Shown: positions 33,092-42,548 of the stretch, in pieces
Layout of the letters: every line of letters begins with the position of its first letter
Numbering within the stretch: the stretch's first letter is position 1
From: Clostridia bacterium
GTDB taxonomy: Bacteria; Bacillota; Clostridia; Oscillospirales; CAG-272
Assembly (NCBI GenBank): GCA_017451485.1
Contig: JAFTOG010000023.1
Location: forward strand, 1-55,312
Length of the DNA: 55,312 bases
Reading direction: 5' to 3'
Translations under genes and position numbers: made by a program
The notes under the pieces: generated by a model
The model's input: the letters and a program-made list of their open reading frames with translations, nothing else
What the model was told of the DNA's origin: nothing
Database searches by the model: none

Positions 33092-34993
33092 ATGAAAGGT
33101 ATAATGTCCTTAAAGGGCCATACTCGCCGTGTTGTTCTTGCCGGCATAGATGTTTTGTGCTATGCTATCTTATGTGCAATTTATCTTGGAATAGACTTTT
33201 TATTCTTGGAAGATACAATAAATAAGCAAGAAGTTGGAGTGTATTTCATAAATGCACTTATCCTTTTAGTGATAACAAGTGCATTCAGAATCATTTTCCG
33301 TGCATATACCAATATATGGAGATATACTAACACAAGTGCATATCTTAACTTGGTAGTCAGTGATATAGTAGGTGGAATAGTTGCGTGGCTAATAATTTAT
33401 TTTTCCATTGACTCTACAGCTACCAGTCAGATTTTGGCATTAGCATCATTAAATTTGATTACAGCATTATCTGCCCGCTTTACTTACCGTATTTGGTATA
33501 AAAACAATCACAATTCCGATTCGAATAACATTCACAAGATTCCTGTAGCTATTGTAGGTGCGGGACAGATCGGAGCTTTGCTTGCTAACGAGCTGATTAA
33601 CAACAAAAATTCCAGATACAGACCTCTTTTCTTCATTGACCGTGATACTACAAAGATGGGAAGCTATGTTTCCGGACTTAAGGTGTATCCCGAAAATGAA
33701 AAGACTATTGAGTTTATAAAAACACAGACCGTTAGTGAAATTTTTATTGCATTGACATCTCTCGATAGTGAGAGCTTGTCTTATCTCCACCAGTTTTACA
33801 GTAAGACAGGCTGCCGTCTTAAAATATACGAAACTCCTGTTAAGGAAATTGAGGGTAATGAGGATATAACACCTCGCAGGACAATCCGTGATTTCCAGAT
33901 TGAGGATTTGCTCTTCAGAAACAGAGTTGATGTAGTAAACAGAAAGACTCTTGAATTCTATTCCGGAAAAACTGTTCTTATAACCGGTGGTGGTGGATCA
34001 ATAGGTAGTGAAATTTGCCGTCAGATTGCAAAATGCCATCCCAAAAAGCTTGTAATTGTTGATATATACGAAAACAATGCATATGAGATTCAACAGGAGC
34101 TGATAAGAAAATACGGTAATAGACTTGATTTGGCTGTTGAGATTGGTTCTGTCAGAGACAGAGTACGCCTTGACTGCATATTTGAGGCATACAAGCCAAA
34201 TATTGTTTTCCACGCTGCTGCACATAAGCATGTTCCTCTTATGGAGCACAGTGGATGCGAGGCTATAAAAAATAATGTCCGTGGAACGTATAATACTGCT
34301 GATATGGCAGAAAAGCACGGAGTAGAAAAGTTTATTCTTATTTCCACAGATAAGGCTGTTAACCCTACTAATATTATGGGTGCTTCAAAGCGTCTTTGTG
34401 AAATGGTCGTTCAGTGCAGAACGGACAGTAAGACAAGCTTTGCAGCAGTACGATTTGGAAATGTTCTTGGTTCCAACGGCTCTGTAATACCGTTGTTCAG
34501 AAACCAGATAGCAAACGGTGGCCCCGTAACTATCACAGATAAGAGAATTACAAGATTCTTTATGACTATTCCGGAAGCGAGCCAGCTTGTTATGCAGGCG
34601 GGAGCTATGGCGAAGAACGGAGAGCTTTTCGTTCTCGATATGGGAAAATCGGTTAAGATTTATGATCTTGCAGTTAATATGATCAAGCTCTCGGGTCTTG
34701 AACCCGGTGTGGATATTAAAATAAGAGAAATCGGTCTTCGCCCCGGTGAGAAGCTTTATGAGGAGCTTCTTATGAAGACAGAGACACTTACAAAAACAGA
34801 TAACAATAAAATCTTTGTTGAAACTGACACGCCGTACTCCCGTGAGGAGGTTGAAGAAAAGCTTGCTATTCTCGATAAGGCAGTTGAACAGTTTAATGAG
34901 GAGTCTGTGGACTCTACAGCTGTTAAGGAGGCTATCCGTCAGGTGGTGCCTACATTCCACGATCCGGAAGAGCTTAACAAGGATGTAAAGTAA
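33092..34993 (+). CDS. Membrane UDP-N-acetylhexosamine dehydratase/epimerase (FlaA1/CapD type)
   Basis: 633 residues. Four membrane helices (about 15-125) come first, then a Rossmann nucleotide-binding domain (about 150-270; VAIVGAGQIGALLANEL) and a catalytic extended SDR domain (about 290-600) with VLITGGGGSIGSEI, HAAAHKHVPLMEH, ILISTDKAVNPTNIMGASKR and RFGNVLGSNGSVIPLF. These identify the PglF/WbpM/CapD family, which changes UDP-GlcNAc into 4-keto-6-deoxy sugars used in capsules, glycans or glycoproteins. It is coupled to the NahK-like kinase upstream; glmS downstream makes the precursor glucosamine-6-P. Start follows AAGGAGTAGAAA. Confidence 0.88.
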   Translation: MKGIMSLKGHTRRVVLAGIDVLCYAILCAIYLGIDFLFLEDTINKQEVGVYFINALILLVITSAFRIIFRAYTNIWRYTNTSAYLNLVVSDIVGGIVAWLIIYFSIDSTATSQILALASLNLITALSARFTYRIWYKNNHNSDSNNIHKIPVAIVGAGQIGALLANELINNKNSRYRPLFFIDRDTTKMGSYVSGLKVYPENEKTIEFIKTQTVSEIFIALTSLDSESLSYLHQFYSKTGCRLKIYETPVKEIEGNEDITPRRTIRDFQIEDLLFRNRVDVVNRKTLEFYSGKTVLITGGGGSIGSEICRQIAKCHPKKLVIVDIYENNAYEIQQELIRKYGNRLDLAVEIGSVRDRVRLDCIFEAYKPNIVFHAAAHKHVPLMEHSGCEAIKNNVRGTYNTADMAEKHGVEKFILISTDKAVNPTNIMGASKRLCEMVVQCRTDSKTSFAAVRFGNVLGSNGSVIPLFRNQIANGGPVTITDKRITRFFMTIPEASQLVMQAGAMAKNGELFVLDMGKSVKIYDLAVNMIKLSGLEPGVDIKIREIGLRPGEKLYEELLMKTETLTKTDNNKIFVETDTPYSREEVEEKLAILDKAVEQFNEESVDSTAVKEAIRQVVPTFHDPEELNKDVK

Positions 34994-35007
34994 AAATGGA
35001 ATAAAAG

Positions 35008-35044
35008 TCCCTTATACCTACTAAAATGGTATAAGGGATTTTTT
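35008..35044. terminator. Terminator after the dehydratase gene
   Basis: TCCCTTATACC and GGTATAAGGGA around TACTAAAAT, then TTTTTT. Confidence 0.87.
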
Positions 35045-35131
35045 ATGTAATAATTTATATAAAAAAGGTCAAATTAGTAATATACCATAATAGATCGTAC
35101 CATTGCGGTATAGAATAAAGGAGGCTTTTAT

Positions 35132-36964
35132 ATGTGTGGAATTGTTGGTGCAGTCGGTGATGAAAAAATAATACCGACCTTGCTTTCCGGACTTTCTAAG
35201 CTTGAATACAGAGGATACGATTCAGCCGGAATAGCGATAAGCCCGGAAAAGGGTAAAATTGACATCATTAAAGCGAAGGGAAGGTTAAGCTCCTTGTATG
35301 AAAAGGCAAAGAGCTATGACAAAAAATGTATTTCCGGTATAGGACATACAAGATGGGCAACCCACGGAGAGCCGTCAGAGATTAATGCCCACCCTCATTC
35401 AAGTGACGATAAAAGTGTTGTTTGTGTGCATAACGGAATAATTGAAAATTATAAGGAGATAAAGGATAGACTGATAAAAAACGGCTATAAATTTTATTCC
35501 TCCACTGATACTGAGGTTGTGGTCAAGCTTATTGATTATTATTACAGAAAAAAAGGAGAAAAGCTTGAAGCAATTTCAAAGGCAATGACAAGAATAAAGG
35601 GCTCATATGCTCTTGCTATAATATTTGATGATACTCCTGAAAAAATATATCTGGCAAGAAAGGATAGTCCGCTGATAGTTGGAACAAACGGTAAAAAAAG
35701 CTATATTGCATCCGATGTTCCTGCAATATTAAGCTATACCAAAAGCGTCTATTATATGGGTAATATGGAGCTTGCAGAGGTATCACAGGACGGGGTCAGG
35801 TTTTTTAATATAGACGGAGAGGAAGTAGAAAAAACGCTGACTGAAATAAGCTGGAGTCCCGAGGAAGCAGAAATAGGCGGATATGAGCATTTTATGATTA
35901 AGGAGATCCACGAGCAGCCGAAATCAATAGAAACAACAATAAATGTCTATGTCAAGGATGGAAAAATTGATTTTTCCGATTCTGGTATAACAGATGATTT
36001 ACTTGAAAAGATACAAGGCATTAAAATAATAGGATGTGGCTCAGCTTATCATGTAGGACTTATAGGTCAGTATATAATCGAAAGATTATGTAATATTCCG
36101 GTAAGGGTGGATTTCGCATCCGAATACAGATACAGAGCTCAGTTATATTCCGAAAATGAGCTTGTAATAGTAATAAGTCAGTCGGGAGAAACAGCAGATA
36201 CGCTTTTTGCCATGCGTGATGCACAGGCTAACGGTATCGGTGCCGTGGCAATAGTAAATGTTTTAGGCTCATCCATAGCACGGGAGGCAGACTATACTCT
36301 TTATACAATGGCAGGACCGGAAATTGCTGTGGCTACAACTAAGGCTTATACAGCTCAAATTACAGTATGTCAGCTTTTTGCTATTGAACTTGCAAGGGTA
36401 AAGGGAAAAATAAACAAGTCGGAATATGACTATTTATTGGATGAATTAAAAACAGTTCCCGATAAAATAAGCAAAATACTTGATGATAAGGAAAGAATAC
36501 AATGGTTTGCGTCGAAATTTGCAAATATAAGAGATGCATTCCTGATAGGCCGTGATATGGATTACGGGATATGCCTTGAGGGAAGCCTGAAAATGAAAGA
36601 AATAAGCTATATTCATTCAGAGGCTTATGCAGCAGGAGAGCTAAAGCACGGAACAATAAGTCTGATAGAAGACGGTACCCTTGTTATCGGAGTCCTTACT
36701 CAAAGTAATGTATACGAAAAAACATTGAGCAATTTAATAGAGGTTAAGACAAGGGGAGCATATATAATGGGACTTACATTTCTTGGAAACTATAATATTG
36801 AGGATCATTGCAATTTTACTGTATATATACCAAAAACTGAGGAAATATTTGCTCCTGTTCTTTCTGCAGTTCCCCTCCAACTACTTGGATATTATATGAG
36901 TGTAGCCAGAGGACTTGATGTGGATAAGCCAAGAAATCTTGCTAAAAGTGTAACAGTTGAATGA
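35132..36964 (+). CDS. glmS: Glutamine-fructose-6-phosphate aminotransferase (isomerizing)
   Basis: 610 residues, full length. It makes glucosamine-6-P from fructose-6-P and Gln. N-terminal glutaminase domain with nucleophile Cys2 (MCGIVGAVG), EYRGYDSAGIA, GHTRWATHGEPS; two SIS domains (about 290-430 and 460-595) with GCGSAYHVG and SQSGETADT, and C-terminal PRNLAKSVTVE. The start follows AAGGAGGCTTTTAT. I looked for a glmS ribozyme in the 138-base upstream gap and do not see its core. Terminator at 37006-37034. Confidence 0.95.
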   Translation: MCGIVGAVGDEKIIPTLLSGLSKLEYRGYDSAGIAISPEKGKIDIIKAKGRLSSLYEKAKSYDKKCISGIGHTRWATHGEPSEINAHPHSSDDKSVVCVHNGIIENYKEIKDRLIKNGYKFYSSTDTEVVVKLIDYYYRKKGEKLEAISKAMTRIKGSYALAIIFDDTPEKIYLARKDSPLIVGTNGKKSYIASDVPAILSYTKSVYYMGNMELAEVSQDGVRFFNIDGEEVEKTLTEISWSPEEAEIGGYEHFMIKEIHEQPKSIETTINVYVKDGKIDFSDSGITDDLLEKIQGIKIIGCGSAYHVGLIGQYIIERLCNIPVRVDFASEYRYRAQLYSENELVIVISQSGETADTLFAMRDAQANGIGAVAIVNVLGSSIAREADYTLYTMAGPEIAVATTKAYTAQITVCQLFAIELARVKGKINKSEYDYLLDELKTVPDKISKILDDKERIQWFASKFANIRDAFLIGRDMDYGICLEGSLKMKEISYIHSEAYAAGELKHGTISLIEDGTLVIGVLTQSNVYEKTLSNLIEVKTRGAYIMGLTFLGNYNIEDHCNFTVYIPKTEEIFAPVLSAVPLQLLGYYMSVARGLDVDKPRNLAKSVTVE

Positions 36965-37005
36965 CATATTTCCGTGGAAATACCGTATATACCAATATAA
37001 ATTAT

Positions 37006-37034
37006 AAATCCTGTTTTCAAAAACAGGATTTTTT
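37006..37034. terminator. Terminator after glmS
   Basis: AAATCCTGTTTT and AAAACAGGATTT pair, followed by TTT. Confidence 0.85.
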
Positions 37035-37162
37035 AATTTATTTGTTTCTGTTCTAAAAACTATTTCAAATGAACATATTGAAAAATGAACATATATTACA
37101 AATAAATTCAGAAGGATAGTAGGATTATTTTTGTAATAAGTGAAGGAATTTTTATTTTGTTC

Positions 37163-37191
37163 TTGACAAGAGAAAAAATATGTGATAACAT
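37163..37191 (+). promoter_or_regulatory. Promoter of the lysine operon
   Basis: TTGACA (37163-37168), 17 bases, TAACAT (37186-37191) with extended TGTGA; about 10 bases before the riboswitch. Confidence 0.75.
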
Positions 37192-37196
37192 ATGTA

Positions 37197-37360
37197 CATC
37201 ATAGAGGTGCATTTAGAAAATAGTAGGTACATCCGTTAACTTAGGCGAAAAGTTGGGTTTACTGAAAGGGTCGAGTGCCGAAAGGTGGGGTCGCATCCCT
37301 CCTTGGTCCTTCAAATAATATTTGCTGGACTGTCGTTTTTTACGGAGAGCTATGTGTTTT
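37197..37360 (+). ncRNA. Lysine riboswitch (L-box)
   Basis: The conserved L-box words are in order: ATAGAGGTGC (37201-37210), TAGTAGGTA, CTGAAAGGG (37262-37270), GTGCCGAAAGGTGGGG, TTTGCTGGACTGTCG (37321-37335) and ACGGAGAGCTAT. It is followed by a terminator and then dapA, dapB and lysA, its usual targets. High lysine is expected to favour termination. Confidence 0.92.
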
Positions 37361-37411
37361 AGTCTTTATAGGTAATACTGTTTTTGTATGCCTGTATTTT
37401 GCTATATCACA

Positions 37412-37437
37412 GTGCTCGAGGTATTTCGAGCACTTTT
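37412..37437 (+). terminator. Riboswitch-linked terminator
   Basis: GTGCTCGAG and TTCGAGCAC pair around a short loop, followed by TTTTTAT, between the L-box aptamer and dapA. Likely the switch's expression platform. Confidence 0.82.
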
Positions 37438-37479
37438 TATATGTATTATATTATAAATAAACTAAGCGAGGATATGAAA

Positions 37480-38370
37480 ATGAAAAATACTATTTTTACG
37501 GGAGTTGCAACAGCTCTTATTACCCCATTTGATTCTAACGGAAAGATAGATTATAAGAAATTCGCAGAGCTTGTTGAGTTTCAGATCAACGAGGGTGTTA
37601 ACGCCCTTGTTGTTTGCGGCACTACGGGTGAAGCCTCAACTCTTACAGATGATGAGCATAGAGATGCTATTTCCTTTGTTGTTAAGCAGACAGCAGGCAG
37701 AGTGCCTGTTATTGCAGGTACAGGTAGTAATGATACCGAGTATGCTATAGGTCTTACACAGCACGCCTGTGATGCAGGTGCTGATGCTGTGCTTGTTGTA
37801 ACACCTTATTACAACAAGGCTACACAGAAGGGCCTTATCCGTATGTATACAGAGATTGCAGATGCCTCTACAAAGCCTGTTATTATTTACAATGTTCCTT
37901 CAAGAACAGGTGTTGCAATAGAGCCCTCCACATATCTTGCTCTTGCAGACCATCCCAATATTGTTGCAATCAAGGAGGCAAATGGCAATATCAGTAAAAT
38001 TGCAGAGACTATGGCACTTGTAGGAGATAAGCTTGATCTTTACAGTGGTAATGATGATCAGATCGTACCTATTATGTCCTTAGGTGGTAAAGGTGTTATC
38101 TCCGTTCTTTCCAATGTTATGCCCAAGGAAACTGTGGAGATCTGTGATAAGTTCTTTAAGGGTGATGTTGTCGGTAGCTGTAAGCTCCAGCTTGATCTTC
38201 TTCCTTTGATTAATGCACTTTTCTGCGAGGTTAATCCTGTTCCCGTTAAGTGTGCTATGGCTCATATGGGATATACAGAAAATAACCTTCGTTCCCCTCT
38301 TTATCCTATGGAGGATGCAAACGAGCAGAAGCTTCTTAAGGCTATGAGAGATCAGGGTATTAATGTATGA
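37480..38370 (+). CDS. dapA: 4-hydroxy-tetrahydrodipicolinate synthase
   Basis: 296 residues. First step of the DAP/lysine branch: pyruvate plus aspartate semialdehyde. Seen: FTGVATALITPF, GTTGEASTLTDDEH, YNVPSRTGVAI and the Schiff-base Lys in VAIKEANGN. The open frame extends to 37384, but that would cover the terminator; ATG 37480 has the best distance from GCGAGGA, though ATG 37474 is also possible. Stop and dapB start overlap (ATGA). Confidence 0.95.
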   Translation: MKNTIFTGVATALITPFDSNGKIDYKKFAELVEFQINEGVNALVVCGTTGEASTLTDDEHRDAISFVVKQTAGRVPVIAGTGSNDTEYAIGLTQHACDAGADAVLVVTPYYNKATQKGLIRMYTEIADASTKPVIIYNVPSRTGVAIEPSTYLALADHPNIVAIKEANGNISKIAETMALVGDKLDLYSGNDDQIVPIMSLGGKGVISVLSNVMPKETVEICDKFFKGDVVGSCKLQLDLLPLINALFCEVNPVPVKCAMAHMGYTENNLRSPLYPMEDANEQKLLKAMRDQGINV

Positions 38371-39104
38371 GAATTATTTTAGTTGGTGCTAAGGGCGTAA
38401 TGGGTGGACATATATTAAATTCTGCGAGCAAGGCAGGCTTTGAGGTTTCTGCCCTTGTAGATTTGAAGTGTGACCCCAATATTAAGGGAGAATATACAAA
38501 AATTTCCGATGTTAAGGAAAAAGCGGATGTTATAATTGATTTTTCCTTCCACGGGTTGGTTAAGGAAATTACAGATTACGCTGTTGAAACAGGTACTCCC
38601 ATTATCGTTGCTACCACAGGACATACAGATGAGGAAAGAGAAGTAATATACAACGCTTCAAGTAAGGTTGCTGTATTTTATTCCGGTAATATGTCTGTGG
38701 GTATTGCAACTCTTTGTGATGCAGTAAGAAGAGTAGTTTCGGTATTTCCGGATGCTGATGTGGAAATTATAGAGACTCACCATAACCGTAAGCTTGATGC
38801 TCCCAGTGGAACAGCAAAAATGATTTTTAACGCTGTTAAGAATGCAAGAGAGGATGCATACGCCCACTATGGAAGAAGTGGTAACTGTAAGCGAGAAAAA
38901 AATGAAATAGGAATCAACTCTATAAGAGTAGGCAATATAGTAGGTATTCACGAGGTTATAATAGGCACAGCCTCTGAGCAGATAACCATTAAGCATGAGG
39001 CATATGATAGGTCATTGTTTGCTGACGGAGCTATCAAAGCTGCTGAATATATGATCGGAAAGAGTGCAGGGCTTTATACAATGACTGAGCTTTTAAAGGG
39101 CTGA
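38367..39104 (+). CDS. dapB: 4-hydroxy-tetrahydrodipicolinate reductase
   Basis: 245 residues. Second step after DapA. Seen: NAD(P)-binding VGAKGVMGG, VATTGHTDEE, YSGNMSVG (usually FSPNFSLG), and the substrate site ETHHNRKLDAPSGTA. The last matches the family motif E-x-H-H-x-x-K-x-D-x-P-S-G-T. Translationally coupled to dapA by a four-base overlap. Under L-box control. lysA follows 12 bases later, but the middle DAP-pathway genes are not in this window. Confidence 0.94.
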   Translation: MRIILVGAKGVMGGHILNSASKAGFEVSALVDLKCDPNIKGEYTKISDVKEKADVIIDFSFHGLVKEITDYAVETGTPIIVATTGHTDEEREVIYNASSKVAVFYSGNMSVGIATLCDAVRRVVSVFPDADVEIIETHHNRKLDAPSGTAKMIFNAVKNAREDAYAHYGRSGNCKREKNEIGINSIRVGNIVGIHEVIIGTASEQITIKHEAYDRSLFADGAIKAAEYMIGKSAGLYTMTELLKG

Positions 39105-39116
39105 TATGAGGTAAAT

Positions 39117-40412
39117 ATGTTACACGAGAATTTATCGGTAAACGAAAGGGGACACCTTTGTATTGCAGGCAAGGATACGGTTGACCTTGCAAAAAAATAC
39201 GGTACCCCATTAATGGTAATGGATGAAAACAGAATAAGAAGAAATATGCGTATCTACAAGGATGCAATGAAAAAGCATTTTGGAGAAAAATCATATCCTC
39301 TTTTCGCAAGTAAATCCTTTTCATGTAAATATATATACAGAATAGCCAAGGATGAGAACATAGGTATTGACCTTGTTTCCTCAGGTGAGCTTTATACAGC
39401 ATTATCAACAGGCTTTGATGTGTCAAAAGCCTTTTTACACGGCAATAATAAAACGGATTTCGATATTAATTACGCTATGGAATCAGGCGTTGGATATTTT
39501 GTTGTGGATAATCTGACAGAGCTTGACAGAATAGATGAGATGGCAGAGGAAAAGGGAATTATCCAAAAGGTAGTTCTACGTTTAACTCCCGGTATCGATC
39601 CCCATACTCATGCCGCAATAGTAACCGGAAGAGTAGACAGTAAATTCGGTATCGCAATAGAAACCGGACAGGCAGATGACGCTGTTTCATACACATTGAA
39701 AAAGAAAAATGTCCGACTCTGTGGCTTTCATTGTCACATTGGTTCACAAATTTTTGATATCAAGCCCTTCTGCGATGCATCTGAGATAATGATAAAATAT
39801 ATTTCTCATGTAAAGGAAAAATATGATTACGCCATAGAGATACTGAATCTCGGTGGTGGCTTTGGTGTGAAATATATTGATAGCCAGCCGGAGCTTGATT
39901 ACGAGGAGTTTATAAGACTTATTTCAGTATATATTCATAATGAAGTAAAGAGGGCAGGTATAGATATGCCTACTGTGGTTATGGAGCCGGGAAGAAGCTT
40001 GGTTGCTGATTCAACCCTTACTCTTTATACAGTCGGTGGCACTAAGGAAATACCGGGCTTTAAGAATTATGTTTCTGTAGACGGTGGTATGCCGGATAAC
40101 CCGAGATATGCCCTATATCAGTCGGACTATACTGTTTGCCTTGCTTCTAAAATGAATGAGAAGGCAGAATTTAAGTGTACAGTTGCCGGCAGATGCTGTG
40201 AAAGCGGAGACCTCTTACAGGAAAATGTACTCATTCCAAAGCCTGTGCGTGGAGACATCCTTTCCGTTCTTGTTACAGGAGCATATAATTATTCTATGGC
40301 AAGTAATTATAACAGAATTCCCCGCCCCTGTGTCGTTGGAATTGCAAATGGAGAGGATTTTGTTGTAATAAAAAGAGAAGCCCTTGAGGATCTTATTAAA
40401 AACGATATATAA
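39117..40412 (+). CDS. lysA: Diaminopimelate decarboxylase
   Basis: 431 residues. Last step of lysine synthesis (meso-DAP to lysine), PLP-dependent. Seen: PLP Lys in FASKSFSCKY, GFHCHIGSQI, LNLGGGFGVKY, EPGRSLVADS, and CCESGDLL near the C-terminus (active-site Cys from the partner subunit). No ATG nearer; start follows TGAGGTAAAT. Last gene of the dapA-dapB-lysA operon. The order with DapA and DapB but no aspartokinase shows that the riboswitch acts on the branch specific to DAP/lysine. Confidence 0.95.
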   Translation: MLHENLSVNERGHLCIAGKDTVDLAKKYGTPLMVMDENRIRRNMRIYKDAMKKHFGEKSYPLFASKSFSCKYIYRIAKDENIGIDLVSSGELYTALSTGFDVSKAFLHGNNKTDFDINYAMESGVGYFVVDNLTELDRIDEMAEEKGIIQKVVLRLTPGIDPHTHAAIVTGRVDSKFGIAIETGQADDAVSYTLKKKNVRLCGFHCHIGSQIFDIKPFCDASEIMIKYISHVKEKYDYAIEILNLGGGFGVKYIDSQPELDYEEFIRLISVYIHNEVKRAGIDMPTVVMEPGRSLVADSTLTLYTVGGTKEIPGFKNYVSVDGGMPDNPRYALYQSDYTVCLASKMNEKAEFKCTVAGRCCESGDLLQENVLIPKPVRGDILSVLVTGAYNYSMASNYNRIPRPCVVGIANGEDFVVIKREALEDLIKNDI

Positions 40413-40413
40413 T

Positions 40414-40452
40414 AAAAAACAGAAGCATAATTCATTATTGCTTCTGTTTTTT
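40414..40452. terminator. Terminator after lysA
   Basis: AAAAAACAGAAGCA and TGCTTCTGTTTTTT pair perfectly; bidirectional. Confidence 0.88.
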
Positions 40453-40457
40453 GTACT

Positions 40458-40495
40458 AAAAATAACAAAACGGTGTGGAATTTTCCACACCGTTT
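40458..40495 (-). terminator. Terminator after thrS
   Basis: AAACGGTGTGGAA and TTCCACACCGTTT pair; on the minus strand a T-rich tail follows towards lysA. Confidence 0.8.
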
Positions 40496-40501
40496 GCATT
40501 T

Positions 40502-42268
40502 TTATAATCTTTCCTTTGTTTCACGAACGATTTTTTCAATAAATTCCTCAACTGTCATAGTCTCAGTCTGAGCAGTATCACGGTAACGGATAGAAACAGT
40601 ATTTGTTTCTACCTCCTTCTGACCGATAATTACCATATAGGGAACACGGTCAACCATCTGAGCCTCACGAATCATATAACCAATCTTTTCGTTTCTGTTG
40701 TCAAGCTCACAGCGGATACCGTTTTCACGAAGTGCATTGTAAACTCTGTCTGCCATTTCAGCACTCTTTTCGGAAACAAGAAGAACCTTAGCCTGTACAG
40801 GAGCAAGCCAAACAGGGAACTTACCTGCAAAATGCTCTGTAAGAATACCGATAAAGCGTTCAATAGAGCCGAAGCATACACGGTGAATCATAATGGGACG
40901 CTGCTTTTCATTATTTTCGTCTGTATATTCAAGACCGAAGTTAAGGGGCATCTGGAAGTCGAGCTGGATTGTACCGCACTGCCATGTTCTGCCAATGCTG
41001 TCTTCAAGGTGGAAGTCAATTTTAGGACCGTAGAATGCACCGTCGCCCTCATTTACAATGTAGTCAAGACCGAGCTTTTCAAGAGCATTTTTAAGACCGT
41101 TTGTTGCTGCCTCCCAGTCCTCGTCACTACCCATGGAGTTTTCAGGACGGGTGGAAAGCTCAATGAAATACTTAAATCCGAATTTTGTATATACCTCATT
41201 GATAAGATGAACTACGCCCATAATTTCGTCTGTTATCTGCTCACGACGCATAAAGATGTGTGCATCATCCTGTGTAAAGCAACGAACACGGAAAAGACCG
41301 TGGAGAGCACCCTTAAGCTCATGACGGTGTACCATACCAAGCTCACCAACACGCATAGGAAGCTCACGGTAGGAGTGGGGCTTGCTACGGTATACCATAA
41401 CTCCACCTGGGCAGTTCATGGGCTTGATACAATATGTTTCATCATCGATAAGAGTAGAGTACATATTATCCTTATAATGGTCCCAGTGACCGCTGGTTTC
41501 CCAGAGCTTACGGTTCATGATAAGGGGTGTCTGCACCTCAACATAGTTATCTCTTGTGTGAATCTGACGCCAGTAATCAATAAGTGTATTTTTAAGTGCC
41601 ATACCCTTAGGAAGGAAGAATGGGAATCCGGGACCCTCCTCGCAGAGCATAAAGAGATTCATTTCCTTACCAATCTTACGGTGGTCTCGTCTTTCAGCCT
41701 CCTCCATAAGCTTGTTGTAAGCCTCAAGCTCCTCCTGTGAAGTGAATGCAACACCGTTGATTCTTGTAAGCATCTTATTATTTTTGTCATTTTTCCAGTA
41801 TGCACCGGACTGCTGTGTAATCTTAAATGCTTTAAGTGCCTTTGTGTAGCAAAGGTGAGGTCCTACGCACATATCAACATAGTCACCCTGCTGATAGAAG
41901 CTGATAATAGCATCCTCTCCAAGGTCGCCGATATGCTCTACCTTATACTTTTCGCCACGGCTCTCCATAAGAGCAATAGCCTCCTCACGGGGAAGAATAT
42001 AAGGCTTAATAGGGAGGTTTTCCTTAACTATTTTACGCATTTCCTTTTCGATGTTAGCAAGGTCCTCATCATTAAGCTTTCTATCACCTAAGTCAACATC
42101 GTAGTAGAAGCCCTTTTCGGTAGCAGGACCGTAAGCAAATATAGCCTCGGGGAACAGGCGTCTTATTGCCTGAGCCATAATATGAGCTGCAGAGTGGCGA
42201 AGGACATGGAGCTCCTCCTCCTTGCTTTCGCATTCTCTAACAACTCCGTCATTCATAATAATTTTCAT
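40502..42268 (-). CDS. thrS: Threonyl-tRNA synthetase lacking the TGS domain
   Basis: 588 residues against about 640 for standard ThrRS. Starts almost directly with the editing domain (HVLRHSAAHIMAQAIRRLFP; HxxxH motif; later DMCVGPHL), followed by the class II core with motif 2 (RVRCFTQDDAHIF), zinc-binding Cys/His residues (KPMNCPGG), motif 3 (MIHRVCFGSIERFIG) and an anticodon-binding domain (about 490-588). The N-terminal TGS domain (about 60 residues) is missing, which is known in some Clostridia. Transcription is controlled by the T-box upstream. Start follows AAGGAGATATCACT. Confidence 0.95.
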   Translation of the reverse strand: MKIIMNDGVVRECESKEEELHVLRHSAAHIMAQAIRRLFPEAIFAYGPATEKGFYYDVDLGDRKLNDEDLANIEKEMRKIVKENLPIKPYILPREEAIALMESRGEKYKVEHIGDLGEDAIISFYQQGDYVDMCVGPHLCYTKALKAFKITQQSGAYWKNDKNNKMLTRINGVAFTSQEELEAYNKLMEEAERRDHRKIGKEMNLFMLCEEGPGFPFFLPKGMALKNTLIDYWRQIHTRDNYVEVQTPLIMNRKLWETSGHWDHYKDNMYSTLIDDETYCIKPMNCPGGVMVYRSKPHSYRELPMRVGELGMVHRHELKGALHGLFRVRCFTQDDAHIFMRREQITDEIMGVVHLINEVYTKFGFKYFIELSTRPENSMGSDEDWEAATNGLKNALEKLGLDYIVNEGDGAFYGPKIDFHLEDSIGRTWQCGTIQLDFQMPLNFGLEYTDENNEKQRPIMIHRVCFGSIERFIGILTEHFAGKFPVWLAPVQAKVLLVSEKSAEMADRVYNALRENGIRCELDNRNEKIGYMIREAQMVDRVPYMVIIGQKEVETNTVSIRYRDTAQTETMTVEEFIEKIVRETKERL

Positions 42269-42331
42269 AGTGATATCTCCTTTATATGAACATAAATTTT
42301 ACGGAATAATATCTCAACTCTGTGAGAAAAT

Positions 42332-42541
42332 AAAAAAATCCTTAACAAGCCAAAGCCTGTTAAGGGTGCATAGCACGGTTCCACCTTAAGTTTCACTCGA
42401 TTCCTTTAACGCAGGCAAAACGGTATGACTTGTAACCGTCATACAGCTCGGGAGTGGTTTTCATAATCGGTATAATAATGGCTCACACCAAACGCCATCT
42501 CTCTGAAAATAATCGAAAATTACTCTTTCCGTCATAGCTTA
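42332..42541 (-). ncRNA. T-box leader, threonine-specific
   Basis: On the minus strand: stem I start AGAGAGATGG, a specifier-loop ACC codon (Thr; plus-strand 42456-42458) in GAAAACCACTC, and the T-box AAGGTGGAACCGTGC (plus 42373-42387). The terminator arms CCTTAACA/TGTTAAGG (42340-42365) then precede a T-run. Its promoter is TTGACT - 17 - TATAAT (minus; 42577-42572 and 42554-42549). Uncharged tRNA-Thr should stabilise the antiterminator and switch thrS on. Confidence 0.92.
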
Positions 42542-42548
42542 TGGAAGT

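Noticed and set aside
34994..35131. glmS ribozyme upstream of glmS
   Set aside because: The 138-base gap begins with a terminator and lacks the conserved ribozyme core; nothing beyond a ribosome site is seen.
37384..37479. Longer start of dapA
   Set aside because: The extension covers the riboswitch terminator hairpin and does not match the family N-terminus.
40832..41740. 302-codon open frame antisense to thrS
   Set aside because: It lies entirely inside the well-supported thrS gene on the other strand; no family resemblance or ribosome site. A codon-structure shadow.
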